Part shown: positions 9,601-18,200 of the stretch, one piece after another | Layout of the letters: the number at the start of each line of letters is the position of its first letter | Position numbering within the stretch: the first letter of the stretch is position 1 | Source of the DNA: Holophagae bacterium | Lineage (GTDB): Bacteria; Acidobacteriota; Holophagae; Acanthopleuribacterales; Acanthopleuribacteraceae | NCBI GenBank assembly: GCA_030429565.1 | Contig: JAUIFE010000024.1 | Span: forward strand, 61,265-125,264 | Direction: 5' to 3' | Length of the DNA: 64,000 nt | The notes under the pieces: model-generated | Seen by the model: the letters and a program-made list of their open reading frames with translations, nothing else | Databases searched by the model: none | Told to the model about the DNA's origin: nothing | Program-made: the position numbers and the translations under genes

Positions 9601-12210
9601 AAAATTATTTTGCAGATGAAACACAAAACGCTGGTGCCGAGCCTGCACGCCGACGACGTGAACCCCAACATCGATTTCGCCAAAACGCCGTTTGTGCTGC
9701 AGCGTGAAGTGGCGTCCTGGTCTGTCGCGACGGTTACTGAAAACGGTGTGGCGCGGACCTTTCCGCGACTAGCCGGGCTGTCTTCCTTTGGCGCGGGCGG
9801 CGCCAATGCGCATCTCATTGTTGAAGAAGCACCGACCGTCAAAGCCGACGGGCCTGGCCGTGTCGCGACCGAGCCGGCGGCGCTGGTGGTGCTGTCGGCC
9901 TTGGATCACGACGCTTTGCAACGCGTCGCCGGCGAACTTTGCGCCTATTTGGAACAAAACGAACGGGTCAGCCTCACCGCGCTGGCTTATACGCTGCAAG
10001 TGGGTCGCGAGGCGATGGCGGTACGCTGGGCTTTGTCCGTCAATAACTTGGCTGAGTTGTGCACTAAGTTGCGGGCCTTCTGTAACGGCGCCGAGCCGGC
10101 AGGTTGGTATTTGGACGAGCCTGACGGCGCCCGGCCCGGCGACCACGGCGAGGCCGTGCGTGCATTGGCCGACCGCGACTGGGATCGGCTCGGCGCGCTG
10201 TGGGTAAAGGGTGCCGTGGTCACTTGGGCCGACCACTACGGCGACACGCCGCCGCAACGGTTGCATTTGCCCACCTATCCTTTTGCGCGGCGCGTTTTTT
10301 GGCAAACGCCGGCACCGGTGACAAGCGCCGCTGCACCCGTTCAGGCCGAGGTCACCCCGCAATGGGCTTTGCACAAAGAGGTTTGGCAGCCGGCACCGGC
10401 ACCCGCGACCATCGATTGGGTTGCCGAGCTGGAGCGTTACGCCGGCAAGCGGGTGTGTGTCGTGTACCGCGACCGTGCCGAATCAGACGCCCTGTGCGCG
10501 TTGCTGCGGCAAGTACAGCAAGCCGCCGGCTGTGAGCTGAGCCTCGACAGCCAAGCGGTATCCACGCTGGTGGACGGTGACTTTGCGGTGCTCCCCGATG
10601 TGGTACTGATGCTCGGCCCCAGCAGCGGACCCGAGGCCAAGCCGGTTGAGGAAACCGACATTGCCGACGTTTTCCACCTGTGCCGTCGTCTGATGAAACA
10701 GGGCTGGGGTGCGGCGGTCGAGGTGACCGTGGTTTATCAATTCGATCCACGCGCGCCGCGCCTCGACTGCGATGCCTTGTCCGGTTTCTTGCGTTCGGCC
10801 ATGTTGGAAAACCCCAACCACGCGTGGCGTTTAATCGCTTATGCGGGCGCTGACCGCACCGCCAAACACCGCATCCTGTTGCGCGAGTGGCTGGGACGCG
10901 ATCAGCGACCGGCGCTGCAACAACGCGATCTGTGTTACCGCGACACGACCCGTTACGAAAAAACGATGGTGCCTTGCGCCGCGCCCGAGGTCACGCACCC
11001 CGTTTTCAAACAACGCGGTACCTATCTGCTGGCCGGCGGTTTGGGTTACATCGGCCGCTTGCTGGCGCGTCGTTTAGCCGCCGACTACGGCGCGACGCTG
11101 GTGATTTTAGGCCGACGCGAACGCAGTCTCGACGTCGATCGCTTCCTGCGCGATCTGGAACGGGCCGGGGGTCGCGCTTTCTATCACCGCGTCGATATCA
11201 CCGACGCGTCCGCGATGCGTGCGCTCTTGCCCGGTATTCGCGACGCGGTGGGTCCGCTGCACGGCGTGATCAACTTGGCACGCAGTCACCAGGACAGCAT
11301 GATTGCCGCCAAAACCTGGGACCAATTCGCCCAGGTGATCCGTACCAAGGTACAGGCCGGCTTGTTGCTAGACGAACTGACCGCCGCCGAACCGCTCGAC
11401 TTCTTTTTAATGTTCTCATCGTTGGGTGCTTTCGGCGTGCGTGGTTCGTCCGATTACGCCTACGCGACCGCTTTCCAAAACGCCTTCGCCCACGAACGCA
11501 AGGCTCGTGGCGCGGCGGGGGTCACGGTGGCGCAGTGCTGGAGTGCTTGGGAACAAGATAATTTGTTCCCTGCCTCGCGCAAGCAGCTTGAAGACATGGG
11601 TTTTTACCTGATCAACATGGCACGTGCCTTCCCGGTGATTGAACGCAGCTTGGCCGGTGGCGACGCGGTGCCGGCGCTGCTTTCGGTCTACGACGCCGAC
11701 CGCGTTAGCGCGCGTTTGGGCCTGACGCCGGCGGCGGCTGAACCGGACCCGTGGGCGCTGCGAATCGATGCTTGGGAACAGCGTCGCGCGCGCGGTGAAG
11801 CCGTGGTCGAGGCGATTGTCGCCGAACTCGGCGAACAGGACGTGGCCGCTTTGCCCGCTGCGTTGGTGTCCCGCCTGTACCGCTTACTGTGCGAAACCGC
11901 GCCGGCTGTGTCGGCCGAGGCCGTGGTCGCTCCAAAATCGGTGCCTGAGACGCTTCCCGAGGTGGCGGCCTCCAAAGCCGACAGCCTGCGCGACCAAGTG
12001 CGCGCGCTGGTGATGGCGGTCTTGCGCCTCGATCACATTGACGACGACAAGCGCCTGCAAGAGGTCGGCTTGGATTCAATTTCGGCGATGCATTTCGCCA
12101 CTCGCATGGAAAAAATCCTCGGCTGCGAGGTGCAACCGCAATGGTTGCTGGATTACCCGACCGTAACCGACCTGACCCGCCATTTAGATCAACTCACCGC
12201 GTCATTTTGA
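1..12210 (+). CDS. Hybrid NRPS / trans-AT PKS megasynthase, 5'-truncated
   Basis: The frame is open from base 1, so the true start lies upstream; the internal ATG at 37 lies inside an adenylation domain and is not the start. About 4,069 residues are visible. Domain order: end of an A domain, PCP, tandem nitroreductase-like oxidase, KS0-ACP, KS-degenerate DH-KR-ACP, KS-KR-ACP. No acyltransferase (no GHSxG) lies between any KS and the next domain; each KS is followed by the linker ending LPTYxFxRxxYW that is typical of trans-AT synthases. The protein should be a cytosolic assembly-line subunit that makes an oxidised heterocycle and then extends it with malonyl units delivered by a separate AT. 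Only 14 nt separate its stop from the next megasynthase, and its last ACP should hand the chain to the KS0 that opens that protein. Domain calls are secure; substrate and product are not. Confidence 0.97.
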   Translation, partial: ARLYKTGDLACFMEDGNIEYLGRSDDQVKLRGFRIELGEIEWALRQHDAVVDAAVAVVARETGDPKLAGYVVPMAAEAVSSQELKDFLKGKLPEYMVPNQIGFLDELPISRHGKLDRNALPWPMSQTTAPPQPAPEQAPRQENEACATAPAAAVLDDLLAEVADITRGFIEVAQLNVDDDLFDLGATSLTLVLLVEALQARYGVAVPVDVMMDGPNVRHIARYLADHQTPTAAAQAMPIAATATFAAPTVAPLEAAPLPARVLRAPAPCRHFSATSVPRRACDGLLAELRRIEVDGQHRYLYASAGDLNPVQTYLVVRENGVADLAAGVYYHHPVRHCLLRLGDGCLPRAVFADADQTAAANAGFAVFLIARMDAVTPIYKGTAAMLSTVEAGYIGGLLQDRAADVALGVCPVVGVDPAPLSRLFDLDDDHQFLFCLLAGVPAAQPAATADATRALPAGFSDYLAVDADAVAFPSAEDKARLRAEQRHLRRVSDEPVVPLAELPVPGARYRARACKRSYLATAVDARRLAGWLALTGVGDRAGAYHGLDAVPASLQAYIYICKDRVAGLAPGLYRYERQSQVLQPVTGELSAPIKNCYTPFNRKHAGAAAFHLFLIAPLGSAQGAARRDAEYPALLEAGYLGRLLLDRQADFGLGVCPIGGLLFDKIRGDFGINDGDVLVHGFVGGDYAYDLPVDWDAGLALVSPPVAKPSRDMAIVGLAGRYPGADDTAAFAANLKAGVTAFSMQHFNGAGDYRNGDEKPRAQQHFAGFLSNVAGFDAALFKMLPVEARGVDPQERLLLETVWTCLEEAGTTGAALSRAVGRVGVFTGVMWNDYQLHGCAGWREGRYQTVSLPSSLANRISHAFGFKGPSVAVNTSCSAAMTALHYACHSVRSGECGAAVVAGVNLITHPNHLGLLASLGFLSNQGVCRPFGLKADGWVAGEGVGAILIKPLRAAEEQGDHIHGVIKGTAVAYSGQDGRFGAPSLALQRESMQQALADAGLTAADIDYVEAAAPGAGMADALEAGAIKDVFGERRDAVRVGSVKANIGHLESASAMSQLTKVLLQFKENCLFPTLNLSPVNPMVPTGANEPALVSDLQVWPPSDQPRRALINAFGATGSSGHLVLEEYRAPAPKEGVAPATPSDQACDHLLLFSAADGEALKKLATRWRDWPALPSINLADAAFTLRVGRVAQRARLAMVVSSHQALVTNLDAFINGQAGATTYYGEGDNESPPEVTATSSLHDLAQCWVAAGTVDLLDHPALQSATRPRRLSLPTYAFDRRTYWVPDSDETQAPIRAKETPAKSVPAPTPVAAAMPASTTDDGRLLVALMDYLKSLFARVTELPTSAIQAKTGWDAYGVNSLIITRFNACLAEDFDQLPATLFFEYQSLATLAGYFLEHRRNDLLRLFPEAAQVQTGPAPLTPSRPVAAKRATAPGVAQEDVAIIGVAGRYPKAADLDTFWHNLVNGVDCISEIPEDRWDLKHYYRAGKAQPGKMTSKWGGFIDDVACFDPLFFQISPSEAKALDPQERLFLQTAYHTFEDAGYNREHLAGSYAGRIGVFVGVMYAEYQRFSGAGGPVIGTCYGSIANRVSHFFDLHGPSMAVDTLCSSSLTALHLAVQSVQRGECAAALAGGVNLSLHPDKYIMQSQLGMIAGDGRCRSFGAGGDGLVPGEGVGAVLIKPLSQALADGDSIYAVVKGSAVNHDGRTQGYTVPNPNAQAALIAQAVRTSGVDPADIGFIEAHGTGTPLGDPIEIAGLNKAFAGRVSRCALGSVKSNLGHLEAAAGVVAVTKILLQFKHGMLAPTLHIDRTNANIDFSDSPFQLQREAAPWPRRQREQHGRKQTLPRLACVSSFGASGANAHFILAEHLAAPATATTWEGPLPFVFSATDETQLRVLVGNFVAWLERDGADRPALVDVAYTLQVGRDALPQRLAVQAASYAALTTALSAYLDGRDHRVTLGRVQDDASLVQSFSDDADLRETVGKWLARRKFEPLLPLWVKGLSVEWAALYGAQIPRRVALPAYPFRKDRCWLFDQRVAEAKVKRLHPLVAENISSFREQGYALTDTELPLTPAALLEAARFAVDHTWQLQNTRPVAAALHLHALEWGVSTSNEALCLRLQELADRSVAWCVAPRDDDERVLVRGQADLVAAAPAPLALAALQAQLTAVSPPDAAWFAACFVGEQQRLLQLQTGEAAETLLDPALLEVLVEDAARAQGRLGWQALWVYRAGQAAWCYQQADDDGVTLELVDGDGELLVRALLNRDNRDNCDNRDGSCETTLVCRPSWRDVAAETDATAATPARRLLLLCEPEHGGHKQIPRQVGGLQAQVLKSAESTVSERYRDLALQLFEVVKAAVQERGKQLLQVVVPAGAVWQTLQGLGALLKTARLENAQLSTQLITWDMAAGFDGLAACLDQDARCTHQHQIRYSEGRRQVAVWKKLENAESLIPWCDRGVYLITGGLGGLGLLFAQHIATHRHGCRLILTGRSALAAAKQDRVESLRALGAEVVYREVDVCRREAVDALLADIEQQFGALNGVLHAAGTVQDHLIPHKKAAEFKAVLAPKVMGTNVLDLATKDMALDFFLLFSSTAGAFGNVGQADYAAANGFMDGFAAYRNELVGAGSRAGFTLAVNWPLWREGGMQVDAGVQARMVAAGLAPLPSEAGFKALAAAFAACHSQVLVTHGRRDLLEQVLAMPAAVAVKDSVPAAGADATALHDAVAQRVVAVFSDVADLAVARIDLKASLEDYGIDSIMITALNDALAEAFPDLPKTLFFQVRSLAECVDALIEAFPGECAAWGGLLAQPATAGAQVRAPRVGPAPLRGPKTSAAPTSGLQAPIAVIGLDGRFPMAANVAAFWDNLRAGRDCISEIPAERWSLDNFYLADVKQAIAEGKSYAKWGGFLEDFGAFDPLFFNISPWEAMNIDPQERLFLMSCWSALEDAGLTRAALREHYGREVGVFAGITQTGFNLVGAELKAQGEACHYHTSFSSVANRVSYFLDVCGPSLPVDTMCSSSLTAIHEACERLRHGDCQLALAGGVNLYLHPSQFTAMSSATMLSPAGVCRSFGAGADGYVPGEGVGVVVLKRLDAAQRDGDRIHAVIRGSHVNHGGKTNGYTVPNPMAQAALIRATLDKAGINARRLGYIEAHGTGTALGDPIEVDGLTRAFRADHVEPGSCALGSAKSNIGHLEAAAGVAGLIKIILQMKHKTLVPSLHADDVNPNIDFAKTPFVLQREVASWSVATVTENGVARTFPRLAGLSSFGAGGANAHLIVEEAPTVKADGPGRVATEPAALVVLSALDHDALQRVAGELCAYLEQNERVSLTALAYTLQVGREAMAVRWALSVNNLAELCTKLRAFCNGAEPAGWYLDEPDGARPGDHGEAVRALADRDWDRLGALWVKGAVVTWADHYGDTPPQRLHLPTYPFARRVFWQTPAPVTSAAAPVQAEVTPQWALHKEVWQPAPAPATIDWVAELERYAGKRVCVVYRDRAESDALCALLRQVQQAAGCELSLDSQAVSTLVDGDFAVLPDVVLMLGPSSGPEAKPVEETDIADVFHLCRRLMKQGWGAAVEVTVVYQFDPRAPRLDCDALSGFLRSAMLENPNHAWRLIAYAGADRTAKHRILLREWLGRDQRPALQQRDLCYRDTTRYEKTMVPCAAPEVTHPVFKQRGTYLLAGGLGYIGRLLARRLAADYGATLVILGRRERSLDVDRFLRDLERAGGRAFYHRVDITDASAMRALLPGIRDAVGPLHGVINLARSHQDSMIAAKTWDQFAQVIRTKVQAGLLLDELTAAEPLDFFLMFSSLGAFGVRGSSDYAYATAFQNAFAHERKARGAAGVTVAQCWSAWEQDNLFPASRKQLEDMGFYLINMARAFPVIERSLAGGDAVPALLSVYDADRVSARLGLTPAAAEPDPWALRIDAWEQRRARGEAVVEAIVAELGEQDVAALPAALVSRLYRLLCETAPAVSAEAVVAPKSVPETLPEVAASKADSLRDQVRALVMAVLRLDHIDDDKRLQEVGLDSISAMHFATRMEKILGCEVQPQWLLDYPTVTDLTRHLDQLTASF
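835..2090 (+). other. Tandem nitroreductase-like (SagB/Ox-type) flavin oxidase domains
   Basis: Two related lobes of about 200 residues follow the PCP. Both contain a LNPVQTYLVV- or PASLQAYIYI-like strand, then GLAPGLYRY or DLAAGVYYH, and both end with EAGY(I/L)GxLLxDRxADxxLGVCP. This pattern belongs to the nitroreductase fold used by SagB-type dehydrogenases and by NRPS Ox domains, which use FMN to oxidise thiazolines or oxazolines to azoles on the carrier. Placement after A-PCP agrees with that role. The internal duplication is visible directly. Whether one lobe is catalytic and the other structural, or both form one FMN site, cannot be told here. Confidence 0.8.
2137..4200 (+). other. KS0-ACP module, non-elongating
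   Basis: The KS runs about 2137-3387 and keeps the nucleophile in NTSCSAA (Cys codon 2632-2634) and the GH of KANIGHLESASA. The usual EAHGTGT reads EAAAPGAGM, so the first catalytic His is Ala at 3037-3039. Decarboxylation should therefore fail, and the domain would only pass the acyl chain on. The ACP at about 3970-4200 carries YGVNSL with the modified Ser at 4087-4089; Asn replaces the common Asp before it. There are no processing domains. It sits directly after the azole-forming NRPS module, so it probably transfers the heterocycle to the first real extension module. Confidence 0.9.
4321..8400 (+). other. Extension module KS-degenerate DH-KR-ACP
   Basis: The KS (about 4321-5610) is intact: DTLCSSS with Cys at 4825-4827, EAHGTGT and KSNLGHLEAAAG. 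The DH region (about 6139-6830) starts with LHPLVAEN but the HxxxGxxxxP box has become LTDTELPLTP, so the catalytic His is gone and no YGP is seen; it should not dehydrate. It also contains a 9-bp repeat. The KR (about 7362-8100) has TGGLGGLG, a catalytic Ser in LLFSST and Tyr/Asn in QADYAAAN, and should be active. The ACP (about 8140-8390) has YGIDSI. Predicted outcome: a beta-hydroxyl extension. Confidence 0.92.
6790..6826 (+). repeat. In-frame 9-bp tandem repeat in the dead DH region
   Basis: Four imperfect copies of a 9-bp unit (aaccgcgac) encode NRDNRDNCDNRD. The repeat lies in the linker between the degenerate DH remnant and the KR structural region. It is probably a slipped-strand expansion tolerated in a region without catalytic duty. 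Confidence 0.85.
8512..12207 (+). other. Extension module KS-KR-ACP at the protein C-terminus
   Basis: The KS (about 8515-9832) has DTMCSSS, EAHGTGT and KSNIGHLEAAAG and should elongate. The KR (about 11013-11730) has the nucleotide motif AGGLGYIG, Ser in FSSLGAF, the Lys in RTKVQAG and Tyr in DYAYAT. The Asn normally four residues after the Tyr is Thr (11467-11469), and the usual HAAG strand reads NLARS. The same variant recurs in the last module of the next protein. The terminal ACP (about 11980-12200) has VGLDSIS. Its downstream partner is the KS0 that begins the next protein, so the module junction is split between polypeptides. Confidence 0.9.
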
Positions 12211-12224
12211 AAGTGAGAGTTTCC

Positions 12225-15200
12225 ATGAATATTCATCAGCAACGACAACGCATCATTGAACAGCTACGTCGCTTCGGTCGTAAGCCGTCCGTCGCGGCTA
12301 CCGACGGCGCGCCCGCACCCATCGCCGTTATCGGCATGGCCGGTGTGTTTCCGCAATGCGACAGTGTCGCCGCTTTGTGGCGTGCCTTGGATCAGGATGT
12401 TTCACTGATCGGAGAAATTCCACCGGATCGTTTCGATTACCGACCCTACGAAGCGACGATCGGGTCCTGTATGAAATGGGGCGGTTTTGTGCCCGACGTG
12501 CGCGCTTTCGATGCCGCGTTCTTTAAGGTGACGCCGCACGAAGCGCATCTCATGGACCCACGGCAACGCCTATTACTCGCAACGGTTTACCAAAGTCTGG
12601 AAGACGCCGCGTTGGCGCCGAGCGCACTGGCCGGCAGCCGGACCGGCGTGTTTGTGGGGGCTGAGTCCGGCGATTACGCGCACCTGCTGGCCCAACAAGG
12701 TCGGGCCGTCGCCGACGGCCACGCCGAGAGCATGATTGCCAATCGCCTGTCGCATTTTCTGGATTTGCGTGGTCCCAGCGAGGTGGTCAACAGCATGTGT
12801 TCCAGCGCGGCCACGGCGCTGCACCGCGCGGTGACGGCCTTGCGCACGGGTGAGATCGACTTGGCCGCCGTCGCTGCTGTGAACCTGATCATCGATCCGC
12901 GGTTGCACCTCGCCTTGGCACGCGCCGGTCAACTCAGCGCCGAAGCCACGGTGCGTTCGTTTGGCGCCGCCGCCGCCGGTTTCCTGCGCAGCGAAGGCGT
13001 CGCCGGCGTCGTGCTCAAACCCTTGGCCGCCGCTGAACGCGATGGTGACCCGATCCACGCCGTCATTCGTCACAGCGCTGTTAACTACAATGGGCGCGGC
13101 GGTTTTTCGGTGGCCATGCCCAACACCGCCGCCCACACGGCTTTGGTGGCGCGCTGTTATCGCGAGGCGGGCATCGATATTGCCGATTTGGGGTACATCG
13201 AAGCGCAAGGCATGGGCAATCCGGTGGCCGACATGGCCGAGTGGGAAGCCTTTAACCGCGCGCTAAGCCGACTCGCCGATGAACAAGGGCGCACGCTCGA
13301 ACCTGGTGCTTGCCGCGTCGGCACACTTAAACCGATGATGGGTCACCTGCACGCGGCTTCGGCGCTGGCGGCGCTGATCAAAATTATTTACGCGTTCCGG
13401 CGCGAACGTTTACCGGGCATTTTGGATTTTGAAAACGTGCACCCGGCTTTGGACATGGACGCGCGCCCCTGCCGTTTGTTGGGCGCGGCCGAAGCCTGGC
13501 CAGGCGGCGATAAACCGCGTTTGGCGGCGTTGCACGCCTATGGCAACGGCGGCAACAACGCCCACATTTTATTGGAAGCCTACCGTTCCGGCACGCCTGT
13601 TGCCGGTGCCGGTCCCTGGCTGTGGCCGCTTTCGGCCCAAAACCCCGATCAGTTGGCCGCCAAAGCAGGCGCGCTTCACGAGCATTTACAAGCGCATCCC
13701 GAGCTTGCGGTCGACGCCGTGGCGGCGACCCTGCAACAGGGCCGCGACACCATGGCCGAACGGGCCGTCATTTTTGGACGTGATCGCGCCGAACTGATGC
13801 AGCGCTTGGCCTTTTTGGCCGAACGTCGTGGCGTGCATGCCTCGGCCGAACCCTTACCCGAACCCGCCCGCGCATGGCTCGATCAGGGCGATAACCGTGT
13901 GTTTGAGGGTTTGGTCGCCAAGGGCACGCGCCGTGCTCATCTCCCGAGTCACCGCTTTGACAATCAATCCTATTGGTTCGACGCGCTGCAATCCTTTGAC
14001 GACGCCGCCACCGAAGAGGCTGTCGATGCGCTCGCGATGGTTCGCCGATTGCTCTGCCCGTTCCTGCAATGCACGCCCGAGCAGGTGGCGGTCGACCGTC
14101 ACTTTAGCGAGCTGGGTTTCGATTCACTGCTGGCGATGAACCTGACCGAAGCCGGTCGCCGCGATTGGGGCCTAAACCTGGAACCGGCGCTGTTCTTTGA
14201 CCTGCAAACGCCGCGCGAATTGGCGGCTTATTTGGCTGAAAACCACGACGGTGATTTCCAGCGACAAACGTCGGCGCCGGTGCCGGCGCAACAGCACGAC
14301 GATGCCGTCGCGATTATCGGCATGGCCGGTCGCTATCCCGGCGCATGCGACTTGAACGAGATGTGGGCGCGGTTGCGTGATGGTGTCGATTGCGTGACCG
14401 AGGTGCCGCGTGACCGTTGGGGCGCGGCCTGGTTTGAGGCGGACCCCGATCGCGCCGCCGCCGGCGGCAAGAGTTACGGCAAGTGGGGCGGGTTCATCGA
14501 CGACGCCTACCAATTCGACCCGTTTTTCTTCAACATGTCGCCGCGCGAGGCGCCCTACATCAATCCCAAGGAACGCGTGTTCCTGCAAACGGCGTGGCAG
14601 GCGTTGGAAGACGCGGGCACTTATCCCAAAGCCTTGGCCGACGAAACCGTGGGTGTTTTTGTCGGCGTGACCCGTTCCGGTTTGGATCCTTACCAAACCT
14701 CGTCCTTCGGTGTTGCCAACCGCGTGTCCTACTGCTTCGATTTCAAGGGGCCAAGCCTCACCCTTGACACCGCCTGTTCGTCGTCGCTGGTTGCTGTCCA
14801 CGAAGCCTGTCGCCATTTGCGTGACGGTGAATGCAGCATCGCGCTGGCGGGCGGTGTGCACCTATTCCTGCACCCATCGCATTTTGCGGCGCTCTCGATG
14901 GGCCAATTTTTATCGCCCGACGGCAAGTGCAAGTCCTTTGGTGCCGGCGCCAACGGTATGGTGCCAGGCGAAGGCGTCGGCGCGCTGGTGTTGAAGCCCT
15001 TGGCTGCCGCGCGCCGCGACGGCGATCCAATTCTCGCCGTGATTCGCGGCTCGGCCACAAATCACGGCGGCAAAACCAACGGTTTCACCGTGCCCAGCGC
15101 CAAAGCGCACCGCGCGCTGATTCAAACCGCCTTGCAGCGTGCGGGCGTCGATCCGGCGCAAGTGAGTTACGTTGAAGCGCACGGCACCGGCACCAGCTTG

Positions 15201-18200
15201 GGTGATCCCATCGAATTGCGCGGTCTCAATCAGGCGTTTAAGCCATGGCCGGCGGCGATGGGGGCGCGGGCCTTGGGTTCGCTGAAAAGCAACATGGGTC
15301 ACTTGGAGGCCGCCGCCGGTGTGGCCGGCCTGACCAAGGTTGTCTTGCAGATGCAGCACCAGACTTTGGTGCCGTCCCTGCACGCCGCCGAGGCCAACCC
15401 GCAACTGGATTTCAGCAGTTCTTCGTTCCGTGTTCAGCAGGAAACAGCGTCCTGGTGCCCGCAAAATGCGCAGGGGCAAGCGCTGCCGCGACTGGCGTGT
15501 TTGTCGTCGTTTGGCGCCGGTGGTGCCAATGCGCATGTCGTGCTTGAGGAAGCGCCGACCGTGGCGACCCATACCCAGCCGGCAAGCGGCTCGGTCATGT
15601 TGGTGTTGTCGGCAGCGACCGAGGCGTCCCTGTTCACGGCGGCGACCCGTTTGGCCGACTTCCTCGAGGGGGGTGGGCGCGATTGCGATTTGACGGGGCT
15701 TGCCTATACCTTGCAAGTCGGCCGTGCCCCGCTGGACGAACGTCTGGCGGTTTGGGGCGAGACGCGCGAGGCCTTAACGGCAATGTTGCGCGTGGCCGCC
15801 GCCGGCGAAAAACCGACGGCGGGCATACGCGGCTGTGTCGGTCAGGCGCTCACTGAAATCGACAGCGCTGCTTGGCCGGCCGTGCGCGATTGGTCCACCT
15901 TGGGCGCCTACTGGGTAGCCGGTGGTGCCGTGCCTTGGTCGGCGCTCTACAGCGAGTTCAAGCCCACGCGTCTGCACCTGCCGCACTATGCCTTTGCGCG
16001 CGAAACCTACCGCTTACCCGAAGCGCGGGCCTTGGCGGCGAGCGGCTTGCATCCGCTGGTCCACGAGAACTGTTCGCGCTTGGACCGGCCCCAATTTGTG
16101 ACGCGTTTGAACGGCGACGAGTTTTTCCTGCGCGACCACGTTATCGGCGGCAGTGCCGTGCTGCCAGGCGTCGCCTACTTGGAAATGGCGCGGGCCGGGG
16201 TTGCGTTGGCCGGCGAATGGGACGGCGTGTCGCTGCACCAAGTTGTGTGGGCGCAGCCTTTGCACATCACCCAGACGACGACCCTGACCTTGCGGTTACA
16301 GCGCGAACAACGCGGGGACGGCCTGGTGTTTACCATTACCGGTGAAAACGACGGCCAATCCGAGATATTTTGTCAGGGGAAGGCGCGACCTTGTGCGGCG
16401 CAAGCCGAGGTGCTGCCGGCCTGGCGGGAGCTCGCCACCGCGATTGAGGCCGCGCCGATGTCGGGCGCGACCTTGTACGAAGCCTATCGCGGCATGGCGA
16501 TGGACTACGGGCCGACCATGCGTGCCGTGGAACAGATCCAAACCGACGGCAGCCAGGCCTTGATTCAATTGAAGTTGCCCGACGCCGCCGCTGTGGTTGG
16601 TTTTGGCCTGCATCCCAGTTTGTTGGACGGCGCTTTGCAAAGCGTGCTGGCGCTGGTGGCCGCGCGTGCAGACGGCGATGGGTCGGCACCGGCCTACATG
16701 CCGTTTGCTTTGGAACAATTGAACTTACATCGAGCCATGCCCGCGCGGCTGAGTGCCTGGTTGCGGGTGGCCGCCGGTTCCTCGGCCGAACTGATGAAGT
16801 TCGACCTCGACCTGTTCGACGCGCAGGGGATCGTGGTTGCGTCGTTGCGTGGCTTTAGCTCGCGGGCTGTCGCGACCACGGCGGCGGCAAACGACGCGCC
16901 ACTGTTGCACCCGTTGGTCCATCGTGGCGACGGTGCCAACCGTTGGCTCAGCCGCTTCGACGGGCGTGAGTTCTTTTTAGCCGACCACCTCATCGGCGGC
17001 AAGAAGGTGTTGCCAGGCGTCGCGTATTTGGAAATGGCGCGGGTCGCCGGTGCGGCTGCCGGCGTGCAGCTCACCGGTCTAAAGAACGTGGTTTGGGCGC
17101 AAGCCGTGACCGTCGATGCGCAGCCCTACGACTTGGGGGTCGTGATCCAGTGCGACGGGCCGCGGCCGGGATTTAAGGTGGCGGCGGCGGCCGATGAGTC
17201 GGTGTTACATGCGCAAGGCGGTTTGTTGCTCGGTGACACGCCGGCTGAGCCGCAACCGGCGCCGCTGGACGTAGCCGCCATTCGCGCGCGCTGCGGCACA
17301 GAGCAGGGACCGCACGCGTTTTGGGGTTTGGCCGAAGACGTCGTGCTTGGCGAAAACGATACCGGTGCGAGTTTCCGCGCCATGCGAAGCCTGGTTTACA
17401 ACGGTGACGAAGCATTGGCGGCCTACGAACTGCCGACCTGTGTGGTCGACGAGGCGACAGCCTACGGTTTGCATCCGAGTCTGATGGATGTCGCCTTTGA
17501 GGTGCCGCAGTTTTGGTATCGCTTCCAAAGCGGTGTGGCGGCCACCTTGCTGCCGTTCTCGCTGGAAGCTTTGCACCTGTACGGGCCCGTACCGCACCAG
17601 GGTTACGCCTATGCCGTGCCCGTTGGTGGCGATGACGCGCGCTTGCGCCGCTACGATTGTTATCTTTGCGACGTGAACGGCGTTGTGGCTGTAGCCTGTC
17701 GCGGTTACGCCGCCGTGGTCGACGGCGCGACGCAAGCAGCCGCCGTGCTGTACGGAAGACCGATGTGGCAGCCGCAAAGCCTGAACGCGGTGCATTTCGA
17801 CGGGGCGGCCTTGCTGGTGACCTTGGCCGAGGGCGCTCTCACGCAGCGCCTGCGCATGACTTGGCCACAAGCGCAGGTTGAAGTTGTGACCGAAACCGAA
17901 CCCAGCGCCATGCTGGTGCGGCTATTGGCGCTGGTGCAAACCGAACTGTCCGCCCCCGCGCGGCCGACGGCCGTGATTGTCGGTGATGATGGCGCGCCTC
18001 ACTACAGCGCCGTTGCCGCCTTTTTGAAAACACTGCGCAACGAGCACCCGGATCGCGTCGCCAAGCTCATTCGCGTCGCCGCCGCGCTTGATCACGGTGT
18101 CGCTGCCGCTGCGATTGGGGCCGAGCTGGCCGCCGCCACGCGCGAAGTGGACGTGTCGCTCGACGCCGCCGGTGCGCGTGCGGTTGAAACGCTGACACCG

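Noticed and set aside
12141..12224. Upstream extension of the second PKS gene
   Set aside because: These 28 codons overlap the end of the first synthase and do not resemble a docking region; ATG 12225 is a better start.
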